From NCBI RefSeq assembly GCF_014655715.1, contig NZ_BNBM01000009.1:355737-403691 (forward strand): DNA of 47,955 bases. The letters run 5' to 3'. The position numbers and the translations under genes were made by a program. Below the pieces are notes generated by a model. It had not been told where the DNA came from. It searched no databases and saw only the letters and a list, made by a program, of their open reading frames with translations. This DNA comes from Streptomyces lanatus (GTDB lineage: Bacteria > Actinomycetota > Actinomycetes > Streptomycetales > Streptomycetaceae). This document shows positions 39,278 through 47,116 of the stretch, in pieces (positions within the stretch are counted from its first letter, which is position 1; every line of letters begins with the position of its first letter).

Positions 39278-42200
39278 CCCCGCTGCCGCAGCGTCGACCC
39301 CGATCTTCCCTTCACGACCTCCAACTGGGCGTGGATCCGCCGCCGTAGATCGGCTACATGGCTCACGATCCCGACGCTGCGGTCGCGTTCGCGCAGGGAG
39401 TCGAGGACGTCGAGCACCTCGTCGAGGGTCTGGTCGTCGAGGCTGCCGAAGCCCTCGTCGATGAAGAGGGTGTCGAGGCGGACACCGCCCGCTTCGTCGG
39501 TGACGACGTCCGCGAGGCCGAGGGCGAGGGCGAGGGAGGCGAAGAAGGTCTCGCCGCCGGAGAGGGTCGCGGTGTCGCGCTCACGGCCGGTCCAGGCGTC
39601 GACGACATGCAGTCCGAGGCCGCTGCGGCCGCGGCCGGTGCGGTCGTCGGAGTGGACCAGGGTGTAGCGGCCGGACGACATGCGTTGCAGTCGGACGGTC
39701 GCGGCGGCGGCCACCTGTTCAAGACGGGCCGCCAGGACGTACGACTCCAGGCGCATCTTGCGTTCGTTGTCCGCCGAGGTGCCCGCGGTTAGCGCGGCGA
39801 GGCGGGCCACCCGGTCGTACTCCGAGCGCAGCGGGGCGAGTTGGCGTACGGCGGCCACCACCCGCGCGGACAGGCGGTCGAGTTCGGTGCAGCGGCGGGC
39901 GGCGGCGTCGCGCGTGGAGGCGGCGTCGCGCACTCGCTGGGTGGCGGTGGACGCGGTCCGCTCCGCGGCCATGAGGTCGGCGGGCGGCCGCTGGGCGGCG
40001 GCCGCGGTGTCGGCCTCGGCGAGGACCGCGCGGACGGCCGCCTCCTCGGACTGCCAGGCGTCCAGCCGGCGTTGCAGATCGCGGTGGGCGTCGTCGTCGA
40101 GCAGCGCCGCCGCCGCGGCCTGCGGGGTGTCGAAGCCCGCGCGGAACGCGGCGTCGGCGAGGCGGGCGTCGGCGTCCTTGAGGCGCTGGGCGGTGTCCTC
40201 GGCGACCCGCGCGGTGTCGGCGGCGTCGGTGAGCAGCGCGGCCTGGCGCTCCAACTGCGCGGCACGCGCGGCGACGCTGCCGGCGGTGCCTCGGGCTTGC
40301 GCCAACTCGGCTTCCAGAGCGGCCTTCTCGCGGTCCATTCGCTCACGGTGCCCCACCCGGGCGGCGGCGCGGACCTCCGCCTGCTGGTGGGCGGCGGTGC
40401 GCTGCTCGTGTTCCGTCTCGGCCCGGCGCAGCTCCTCGTGGGCGGAGTGCAGCGCGGAGGCGTCCCTGCGCGCCAGCGCGTACTCCCGCTCCAACTCGTC
40501 GGCCGCCTGCGCGAGTCGACTTGTCGGCATGTCGCCGGCCTCGGCGGTGGCGGCGGCCAGGGCCTCCCGTACGACGCCGAGGCGCTGCTCGGCCTCGGCG
40601 TGCCGCTCCTCCGCCCGCTGGTACGCGGCCAGGGCCCGCTCCTCGGCCTCCCGGTCCACATGACCGGCGTCCTTACGGGCGGGGGCGGGGTGGTCGACGG
40701 CACCGCAGACGGCACAGGGTTCGCCGTCCTCGAGCTGCGCGGCGAGTTCGGCGGCGATGCCGTTCAGGCGCTGTTCCTTGATGTCCAGCCAGTGCTCCTT
40801 GGCCTTCAGCGCCCGGTCCTGGGCCTCGGACGCCTGCTGGGCGGCCGCGTCGGTGTCGCCGGCCAGCTGGTCCCGCATCCGCGCGGCGGCCAGCCGCTGC
40901 CGCGCGGGCTCGCGCTGCACGGCCAGCTGGTCGGCGCGGTTCGCGGCCTCCTGCGCCGACTCGATACGCGCCTGAAGCCCGCCCCGGGTCTCGTCCCACC
41001 CGGCGAGCCATGCCTCGGTCTCCACCCGGACGTCGTCGTCGGCGCGCTCCTGGCGGTCGAACCGGGTGCGCTCTTCGATGAGTTCGGCCAGCCGCCGTTC
41101 GCCTCGGCGGGCCGATTCGAGCCCGCCCAGCTCCTCGGCGACCCGGCGCGCCACGGCGGCGAGCCCTGCGGCATCGGCTTCGGCGAGAGCAGCGCCTTGA
41201 GGTAGCGCTCCCCCGCCCGCCAGGGCACGGGAGGCGGCATCCGCTCCCCCGCCCGCCAGGGCGCCCCGCAGCAGCGCACGCGCGCGTGCCTCCGCCGTGG
41301 CCACCCGCCCGTGCTCCGCGTCGGCGGCCTCGCGCAGTTCCAGGGCCGGTGCCACGACCTCCGCCTTGCGCCCCCGCTCCATGCGCGCCTGCGCGTCCCG
41401 GTGGGCGTCGGCCCGGTCCTCCAGCAGCCCGGCCCGCTCACGCGCGTCGGCGAACCGCCGCTGCAGCCGGGCCACTTCGCGTACGTCGCCCAGCGCGCGC
41501 TCGGCACCGGCCTGGGCGGACTCGGCGGCCAGGAGCCCGCAGTGGGCGATGGTCAGCTGTTCGCGGGCGGTGCTGCGGGCGACGGCCGCGGCACCCAGGA
41601 TGACCTCGGCCAGCCCCGGCTCGCCCGGTGCGAGGTCGGGCAGCGCCATGGCGTCGCCCGCCGCCTGCTGCATACGGTGCGCGTCGGCCAGCAGCGCGGC
41701 GTCACCGTCGCGCACCTGCGCCTCGGCCGCCCGGCGACGCTCGGCGAGGCGCTTCTCGGCCTCGGCGAAGCGGTGGGTGTCGAAGAGGCGGCCGAGCAGC
41801 CTGCCGCGGGCCTCGGCGTCGGCGCGCAGGAAGCGGGCGAAGTCGCCCTGGGGCAGCAGCACGACCTGGCAGAACTGCTCGCGGCTCATGCCCAGCAGCT
41901 GGGTGATCTCCTCGCCGATCTCCTGGTGGGAGCGGCTGAGGTCCTTCCAGGTCGCGGTCTGCGCGTCGTATTCGCGCAGCCAGCTCTGGGCCTTGTCGAG
42001 CGTCTTGCCCGAGCCACGCTTCTTCGGTCGCTCCCACGGCGGCTGCCGGGTGATCTCCAATCGCCGTCCGGAGACCGACAGTTCGAGGGCGACCTCGGTG
42101 CGGGTGCCGGGCGCGGCGTGGTCGCTGCGCAGTGTCATGCCCTGGCCGGTCTGCCGGGCGCCCGGCACGGAGCCGTAGAGCGCATAGCAGACGGCGTCGA

Positions 42201-42333
42201 GGACGGACGTCTTGCCGGCGCCGGTCGGTCCGTGCAGCAGGAACAGGCCGGCCAGCGACAGCGCGTCGAAGTCGACGCTCTGGGTGGCGCCGAAGGGCCC
42301 GAAGGCCGTCATGTCGAGGCGGTGCAGCCTCAT
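39271..42333 (-). CDS. sbcC: DNA double-strand-break nuclease subunit SbcC
   Basis: A 1020-aa SMC-like ATPase. Walker A GPTGAGKT is at residues 35-42, two long coiled-coil arms surround a zinc hook CAVC (Cys540, Cys543), the signature LSGGE is at 924-928, and Walker B ends with Asp959-Glu960 (LDTLFIDEGFGSLD). With SbcD it forms the Mre11-Rad50-type complex that cuts hairpins and protein-blocked DNA ends. An imperfect 12-residue tandem repeat (ALAGGGA...) interrupts the first arm near 358-380. It overlaps sbcD by 4 bp and is downstream of it. Confidence 0.95.
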   Translation of the reverse strand: MRLHRLDMTAFGPFGATQSVDFDALSLAGLFLLHGPTGAGKTSVLDAVCYALYGSVPGARQTGQGMTLRSDHAAPGTRTEVALELSVSGRRLEITRQPPWERPKKRGSGKTLDKAQSWLREYDAQTATWKDLSRSHQEIGEEITQLLGMSREQFCQVVLLPQGDFARFLRADAEARGRLLGRLFDTHRFAEAEKRLAERRRAAEAQVRDGDAALLADAHRMQQAAGDAMALPDLAPGEPGLAEVILGAAAVARSTAREQLTIAHCGLLAAESAQAGAERALGDVREVARLQRRFADARERAGLLEDRADAHRDAQARMERGRKAEVVAPALELREAADAEHGRVATAEARARALLRGALAGGGADAASRALAGGGALPQGAALAEADAAGLAAVARRVAEELGGLESARRGERRLAELIEERTRFDRQERADDDVRVETEAWLAGWDETRGGLQARIESAQEAANRADQLAVQREPARQRLAAARMRDQLAGDTDAAAQQASEAQDRALKAKEHWLDIKEQRLNGIAAELAAQLEDGEPCAVCGAVDHPAPARKDAGHVDREAEERALAAYQRAEERHAEAEQRLGVVREALAAATAEAGDMPTSRLAQAADELEREYALARRDASALHSAHEELRRAETEHEQRTAAHQQAEVRAAARVGHRERMDREKAALEAELAQARGTAGSVAARAAQLERQAALLTDAADTARVAEDTAQRLKDADARLADAAFRAGFDTPQAAAAALLDDDAHRDLQRRLDAWQSEEAAVRAVLAEADTAAAAQRPPADLMAAERTASTATQRVRDAASTRDAAARRCTELDRLSARVVAAVRQLAPLRSEYDRVARLAALTAGTSADNERKMRLESYVLAARLEQVAAAATVRLQRMSSGRYTLVHSDDRTGRGRSGLGLHVVDAWTGRERDTATLSGGETFFASLALALGLADVVTDEAGGVRLDTLFIDEGFGSLDDQTLDEVLDVLDSLRERDRSVGIVSHVADLRRRIHAQLEVVKGRSGSTLRQRGH
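41206..41262. repeat. 36-bp tandem repeat within sbcC
   Basis: The 21-nt core CGCTCCCCCGCCCGCCAGGG plus C occurs at 41206-41226 and again at 41242-41262. It encodes two successive ALAGGGA segments in the first coiled-coil arm of SbcC. The in-frame period of 36 bp keeps the gene open. It is probably a recent local duplication. Confidence 0.75.
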
Positions 42334-43499
42334 CGCGCCACCTCCCGCTCCCGCACGGCGTCGTCGGCCCGCACCGCGTCGAACGCGTCGCGCAGCACGC
42401 CCTGTTCGTGCTCGTCGGGCCCGGCTCCGCGCACATGGGCCACGAAGTCCTCCGCGATCTCCTGATCGCTACGGCCCGCGAGGCGCTGCGCATAGGACAC
42501 GTCGGGGTCGTCCGGCGCGCGCTCGGGGTCGAAGACGAGGCTGAGGGTGTGCGGGAAGCGCTCGGCGAGGCGGGCCATCGGGTCCGCGGGGCGCACCGGG
42601 TCCGTGAGCGTCGCCTCGATCCACGCCTCCTCGTGCCGGGTGAGCCCGGGATCGGCGAGCAGGTCCTCCAGCGTCCCCCGGATGCGGGCCAGGGCGCGCG
42701 GCACCGGGCAGTCGACTCGTTCGGCGGTGACCGCGCCTTCGGCGTCCAGGTCGACGAGCCACATGCTCTTGCGGTGGTCGGTCTCCGAGAAGGAGTACGC
42801 CAGCGGCGAGCCCGAGTAGCGGACGCGCTCGGTGATGGTCTGGCAGCCGTGCAGATGCCCCAGCGCCGCGTAGTCGACGCCGGCGAAGACCCCGGCGGGT
42901 ACCGCGGCCACCCCGCCGACGGTGATGTCGCGCTCACTGTCGCTGGCCTCGCCGCCGGTGACGAAGGCATGGGCGAGGACGACGGACCGTGTGCCACGCG
43001 CGCGGGTGGCGAGGTCGGCGCGCACCCGGTCCAGGGCGGCGGCCAGCACGGCCTCGTGCCCGGGTTTCTCCACCCCGAACTCGTCCTTCACCAGGGCGGG
43101 TTCGAGATAGGGCAGGCCGTAGAAGGCCACGTCACCGAAGTCGTCCCGCAGCACGACCGGTGTGCCGCACGCCGACGGCTCCGTCCGCAGATGGATGCCC
43201 GCGCGGCCGATCAGTCCGGCGCCCACGCCGAGCCGGCGCGCCGAGTCGTGGTTGCCGGAGATCATCACGGTCGGGACCCCGAGATCGGCGAGCCGGTGCA
43301 GGGCGTCGTCGAACAGCTCGACCGCGGCGAGCGGCGGGACCGCCCGGTCGTACACGTCCCCCGACACGACCACCGCGTCCACGCCGCGCTCACGCACGGT
43401 CGTGATGAGGTGGCCGATGAACTCGGCCTGGGCGGCGAGCATGTTCACCCGGTGGAACGCCCGGCCGAGATGCCAGTCGGAAGTGTGCAGCAGTCTCAT
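42330..43499 (-). CDS. sbcD: DNA double-strand-break nuclease subunit SbcD
   Basis: A 389-aa Mre11-type nuclease. The metallophosphoesterase motifs are TSDWHLG (Asp8, His10), SGDVYDR (Asp48), SGNHDS (Asn83, His84), and later AHAFVTGG and LGHLHGCQ. A capping domain follows. It pairs with SbcC, whose gene overlaps by 4 bp. I chose the ATG at 43499 (MRLLHTSDWH), which gives the standard N-terminus; the frame is open 81 nt upstream but without similarity. The role is repair of hairpins and double-strand breaks. Confidence 0.96.
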   Translation of the reverse strand: MRLLHTSDWHLGRAFHRVNMLAAQAEFIGHLITTVRERGVDAVVVSGDVYDRAVPPLAAVELFDDALHRLADLGVPTVMISGNHDSARRLGVGAGLIGRAGIHLRTEPSACGTPVVLRDDFGDVAFYGLPYLEPALVKDEFGVEKPGHEAVLAAALDRVRADLATRARGTRSVVLAHAFVTGGEASDSERDITVGGVAAVPAGVFAGVDYAALGHLHGCQTITERVRYSGSPLAYSFSETDHRKSMWLVDLDAEGAVTAERVDCPVPRALARIRGTLEDLLADPGLTRHEEAWIEATLTDPVRPADPMARLAERFPHTLSLVFDPERAPDDPDVSYAQRLAGRSDQEIAEDFVAHVRGAGPDEHEQGVLRDAFDAVRADDAVREREVAR

Positions 43500-43553
43500 G
43501 ATCCCCGAGACTAACGGCCGGGTCTGACAGCACGGGTGGTTACTCCCGTATCG

Positions 43554-43569
43554 CCCCGTCATGACGGGG
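43554..43569. terminator. Palindrome between yigZ-type gene and sbcD
   Basis: CCCCGTCATGACGGGG (43554-43569) is a perfect 16-bp palindrome (6-bp stem, CATG loop). It lies 44 nt after the stop of the minus-strand YigZ-family gene and 55 nt upstream of sbcD. It may be a terminator for the former or an operator for the latter; there is no T-run. Confidence 0.35.
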
Positions 43570-43612
43570 TCGCCATGCACCCGTTACGGACATTTCACCC
43601 GAGCCATGGGCG

Positions 43613-44239
43613 TCACGCGTCCCCGTACGCCTCTCCCCCGAGCTCGAACCGCGCCGTGCCCGCCGTCGCATCCGCGAGCCAGGCCCGGAACGCCTCCACG
43701 TCGGCGTCCGGCAGGCCGATCTCGATGGTGACGGCTTCCGCGTACCGCACGTCCCGCACCTCGCGTCCGGTCGACCGCAGGTCGTTCTCGACCTTCCCGG
43801 CGCGCTGGTGGTCGACGGTGACCGTGGCGAGGCGGAAGCGGCGCCGGGTGATCGTGCCGAGGGTGTCGAGTGCCTCGCCGACCGCACCGCCGTAGGCCCG
43901 GATCAGGCCGCCCGCGCCGAGCTTGACGCCGCCGTAGTAGCGGGTGACGACGGCGACGACGTACCGCATGTCGCGGCGCAGCAGCATCTGCAGCATGGGG
44001 ACGCCGGCGGTGCCGCCCGGTTCGCCGTCGTCGCTGGCCTTCTGGATCCCGGCGTCGGCTCCGATGACGTAGGCCCAGCAGTTGTGGGTGGCGTCCGCGT
44101 GCTCCTTGCGGATGCCGGCGAGGAAGTCCTGGGCCTCCTGTTCGGTGGCCGCCGGGGCGAGCGCACAGATGAAGCGTGAGCGGTTGACCTCGGTCTCGTG
44201 CACGCCCGCGTGGGCGACTGTGCGGTACTCGTCCTGCAT
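43613..44239 (-). CDS. YigZ/IMPACT-family protein
   Basis: A 208-aa protein with the IMPACT N-terminal domain: RFICALAPAATEQEAQDFLAGIRKEHADATHNCWAYVIG, SDDGEPGGTAGVPMLQMLLR, VTRYYGGVKLGAGGLIRAYGGAVGEAL. A C-terminal DUF1949-type ferredoxin-like domain follows (about 140-205). The bacterial family is linked to translation control and proline metabolism by analogy only; the biochemical role is uncertain. The ATG at 44239 lies 20 nt downstream of the SixA-type gene stop, so the pair is probably one operon. Confidence 0.93.
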   Translation of the reverse strand: MQDEYRTVAHAGVHETEVNRSRFICALAPAATEQEAQDFLAGIRKEHADATHNCWAYVIGADAGIQKASDDGEPGGTAGVPMLQMLLRRDMRYVVAVVTRYYGGVKLGAGGLIRAYGGAVGEALDTLGTITRRRFRLATVTVDHQRAGKVENDLRSTGREVRDVRYAEAVTIEIGLPDADVEAFRAWLADATAGTARFELGGEAYGDA

Positions 44240-44259
44240 CCGGCCAGCTTAAGCGGCCC

Positions 44260-44802
44260 TCATTTCTTCTTGCCCCGCGCCACCATCACTCCGGTCAGCA
44301 GCGCCGTGCCGGGGGCGAGGGCCCGCCAGGTGGTGCCGTGCCAGGCCAGGACGGCGATCGCCGAGGTGGGGAACTTCGTACGGACGTCGTCGAGGGCGTC
44401 GTCGAGGCCGTCCCCGGCGAGTTCGAGGACGAGGTCCTCCAGGCCGGGGTTGTGCCCGATCAGGAGGAGGGTGCCGACCTCGGGGGGCGCCTCGTGGACG
44501 ACCTCCAGCAACTCCGACACCTCCGCCGCGTACACGCGCGGGTCATGGCGCACCGGGGGCGGTGTGCCCCACTGGGCGGACGCCAGCTCCCAGGTCTGGC
44601 GGGTGCGTACGGCCGTGGAGCACACGGCGAGGTCCGGCAGGCAGTCGGCGTCGGCGATGAGCCGGCCCGCGACCGGGGCGTCGCGCCGGCCGCGCGGGGC
44701 GAGCGGGCGTTCGTGGTCGGCGACGTCGTCGGGCCAGGCGGACTTGGCGTGCCGCAGGACGACCAGTCGGCGCAGCGGACCCGCTCCGAAGTGTGCGGTC
44801 AC
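44260..44802 (-). CDS. SixA-type histidine phosphatase
   Basis: A 180-aa member of the histidine phosphatase (phosphoglycerate mutase-like) superfamily. The catalytic motif RHAKSAW (the SixA variant of RHG) is near residue 18, followed by HERPLAPRGRRDA, CSTAVRTRQTW and a second catalytic His in LLIGHNPGLEDLV. SixA dephosphorylates phospho-His in signalling proteins in E. coli; actinobacterial relatives may act on other substrates. The C-terminal 15 residues include a basic GKKK tail. The GTG start at 44802 overlaps the upstream stop by 4 bp (GTGA), so it is translationally coupled to the CysRS-like protein. Confidence 0.9.
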   Translation of the reverse strand: MTAHFGAGPLRRLVVLRHAKSAWPDDVADHERPLAPRGRRDAPVAGRLIADADCLPDLAVCSTAVRTRQTWELASAQWGTPPPVRHDPRVYAAEVSELLEVVHEAPPEVGTLLLIGHNPGLEDLVLELAGDGLDDALDDVRTKFPTSAIAVLAWHGTTWRALAPGTALLTGVMVARGKKK

Positions 44803-45542
44803 GTCAGGGCTCCCAGATCGCGGGTGAGGTCCAGGCCGAGCAGGCGGTCGGCGTAGGCGTAGGTCTCGAAGCGGGCGCCGTCCGGTAGGTCCGGCGCGCT
44901 CTCCACCCAGCGCAGCACTCCGAGCACGCCGGGCACATCGAGATCGTCCTCCCAGGCGGTACGCAGTTCCGCCCGCACCTCGTCGGGGATGGGCCGCGAC
45001 GGCTGCCTCGCCCAGCCCGCCACGGCACGGCGCCACCGTACGAGGGTGTCGTGGGCGTCGGTCAGAGTGGCCGCGTCGAGCGGCAGGGGCACATTTCTGC
45101 GCCGGGCGAGCAGGGCGAGGCGCAGGGCGGCGGGGTCGGCGTCCCCGGGGGGCGCCTCCGAGTGCACTGGGGCGACGGCGAGCCGGACGCCGTCGGGTTC
45201 GGCGCCCCCGTCCTCGCGCACGACATGGATGACCTGCGCCTCGCCCAGCCCCGAGGCGGCGTCCCGGCCGTCCTCGAAGGGCCGGATGCCCAGCGCGGCG
45301 GCACCGGCCCGCAGCTCCGCCTGCTGCCGCTCCTCGTCGAGCAGCGCCCAGACGGGCGTACCGCCGAGCTCCAGGGCGCGGACCAGGAGGTCGGCGGTCA
45401 GCAGGACCCGCAGGGCGGTGACGTCGAAGCCCTCCGTATGCGCCTCGACACGGGTCAGGCCACGGCGGGCGGGCGCGGCCTCGACGGGGTCGCCGGTTCG
45501 GGCGTCGATGATGCGCAGCACGAAGTGAGCGTAGGCGGACAA
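44799..45542 (-). CDS. Degenerate cysteinyl-tRNA synthetase/MshC-like protein
   Basis: A 247-aa protein that looks like a shortened, inactive relative of CysRS/MshC. The N-terminus (LRIIDARTGDPVEAAP, then GFDVTALRVLLTADLLVRALELGGTPVWALL) parallels the first Rossmann region of MshC/CysRS. In place of the catalytic HIGH-type motif it has TALRVLLTADLL, and the zinc-binding Cys is missing. The C-terminal half (VRWRRAVAGWA, AWEDDLDVPGVLGVLRWVE, YADRLLGLDL) matches the helical anticodon-binding subdomain. MshC makes mycothiol and CysRS charges tRNA; without the catalytic motifs this protein should not activate cysteine. Its role is unknown. It precedes the SixA gene with a 4-bp overlap. The 158 bp upstream of its start hold nothing else that I can support. 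Confidence 0.7.
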   Translation of the reverse strand: MSAYAHFVLRIIDARTGDPVEAAPARRGLTRVEAHTEGFDVTALRVLLTADLLVRALELGGTPVWALLDEERQQAELRAGAAALGIRPFEDGRDAASGLGEAQVIHVVREDGGAEPDGVRLAVAPVHSEAPPGDADPAALRLALLARRRNVPLPLDAATLTDAHDTLVRWRRAVAGWARQPSRPIPDEVRAELRTAWEDDLDVPGVLGVLRWVESAPDLPDGARFETYAYADRLLGLDLTRDLGALT

Positions 45543-45700
45543 GGCTCCGTCCGCAGCCTTCCGGCCCGTGTTCCGGACATCGTGGCGGCCGTCGCGACTG
45601 CCGGGAGTCGGCTGGTCACCCGTGGGCGTACGGCGCGTTCACGCGCGCGTGGCGGCACCTCGGGCGTCGGGACGGAGACGCTCCGGGTCGGCTCCCGCCC

Positions 45701-47083
45701 TCAGCACTCGATGACGTTGACGGCGAGGCCGCCCCGGGCGGTCTCCTTGTACTTGACCTTCATGTCGGCGCCGGTCTCCTTCATGGTCTTGATGACCTTG
45801 TCGAGGGAGACGTGGTGACGGCCGTCGCCGCGGAGGGCCATCCGCGCGGCGGTGACCGCCTTCACCGCCGCCATGCCGTTGCGCTCGATGCAGGGGATCT
45901 GGACGAGGCCGCCGACCGGGTCGCAGGTCAGGCCGAGGTTGTGTTCCATGCCGATCTCGGCGGCGTTCTCGACCTGTTCGGGGCTGCCGCCGAGGACCTC
46001 GGCGAGCCCCCCGGCGGCCATCGAGCAGGCCGAGCCCACCTCGCCCTGGCAGCCGACCTCGGCCCCGGAGATGGAGGCGTTCTCCTTGAAGAGCATGCCG
46101 ATGGCGCCGGCGGCGAGCAGGAAGCGGACGACTCCGTCGTCGTCGGCGCCGGGCACGAAGTGGAGGTAGTAGTGCAGGACCGCCGGGATGATGCCCGCGG
46201 CGCCGTTCGTCGGGGCGGTGACCACCCGCCCTCCGGCCGCGTTCTCCTCGTTCACGGCCATCGCGTAGAGGGTGACCCACTCCATCGCGCGGCCCAACGA
46301 GTCGCCCTCGCCGCGCAGTTGGCGCGCCGCGGCCGCGGCCCGGCGGCGCACCTTCAGGCCGCCCGGCAGGATGCCCTCGCCGCACAGGCCGCGCTCCACG
46401 CAGCCCTCCATGACCCGCCAGATCTCCAGCAGCCCGGCACGGATCTCGTCCTCCGTCCGCCAGGCCTTCTCGTTCTCCAGCATCAGCGACGAGATCGACA
46501 GGCCGGTCTCCCTCGTCAGACGCAGCAGCTCGTCGCCGGTGCGGAAGGGATGGGCGAGCACGGTGTCATCGGCCTTGATCCGGTCAGCGCCGATCGCGTC
46601 CTCGTCGACCACGAAGCCGCCGCCCACCGAGTAGTACGTCTTCTCCAGCAGCGGCACGCCGTCGGCGTCGTACGCGAAGAGGATCATGCCGTTGGCGTGG
46701 TACGGCAGCGACCGCCTCCGATGCAGGACCAGCTGGGTCGAGGCATCGAAGTCGATCTCGTGGGCCGGGCCGATCTCGGCACCGAGCAGGCGGATGCGCC
46801 CGGTGCCGCGGATCCGCTCGACGTCCAGGTCGGCCCGGGCGACATCGACCGTGTGCGGCGCATTGCCCTCCAGACCGAGCAGCACCGCCTTCGGGGTGCC
46901 GTGGCCGTGGCCGGTGGCACCGAGGGAACCGAACAACTCAGCCCGGACGGCGGCTGTCTGGGCGAGCACGCCGTCCGGCTTCAGCCGGGCGACGAACATC
47001 CCGGCGGCGCGCATCGGACCGACGGTGTGCGAGCTGGACGGGCCGATGCCGATCGAGAACAGGTCAAAGACGCTGATTGCCAC
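45701..47083 (-). CDS. sdaA: L-serine dehydratase, iron-sulfur type
   Basis: A 460-aa single-chain L-serine ammonia-lyase. The N-terminal beta domain begins ISVFDLFSIGIGPSSSHTVGPMRAAGMF. The alpha domain holds the iron-sulfur and active-site cysteines (for example CVERGLC, GCQGEVGSACSMAAGG, CDPVGGLVQIPCIERNGMA) and a C-terminal VIEC that can reach the active site. It converts L-serine to pyruvate and ammonia. It lies 33 nt after glyA on the same strand, so glycine-derived one-carbon units and serine can be routed to pyruvate. In Streptomyces glyA and sdaA often follow gcvT and gcvH, which would lie beyond the window. Confidence 0.96.
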   Translation of the reverse strand: MAISVFDLFSIGIGPSSSHTVGPMRAAGMFVARLKPDGVLAQTAAVRAELFGSLGATGHGHGTPKAVLLGLEGNAPHTVDVARADLDVERIRGTGRIRLLGAEIGPAHEIDFDASTQLVLHRRRSLPYHANGMILFAYDADGVPLLEKTYYSVGGGFVVDEDAIGADRIKADDTVLAHPFRTGDELLRLTRETGLSISSLMLENEKAWRTEDEIRAGLLEIWRVMEGCVERGLCGEGILPGGLKVRRRAAAAARQLRGEGDSLGRAMEWVTLYAMAVNEENAAGGRVVTAPTNGAAGIIPAVLHYYLHFVPGADDDGVVRFLLAAGAIGMLFKENASISGAEVGCQGEVGSACSMAAGGLAEVLGGSPEQVENAAEIGMEHNLGLTCDPVGGLVQIPCIERNGMAAVKAVTAARMALRGDGRHHVSLDKVIKTMKETGADMKVKYKETARGGLAVNVIEC

Positions 47084-47116
47084 ACCATGCTCCGTGGGTT
47101 GGCGGGAGGTTGCCGG

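Noticed and set aside
45543..45700. A gene or strong terminator between sdaA and the CysRS-like gene
   Set aside because: No frame with plausible start and ribosome-binding site; only GC-rich partial repeats, including one copy of CACGCGCGCGTG.
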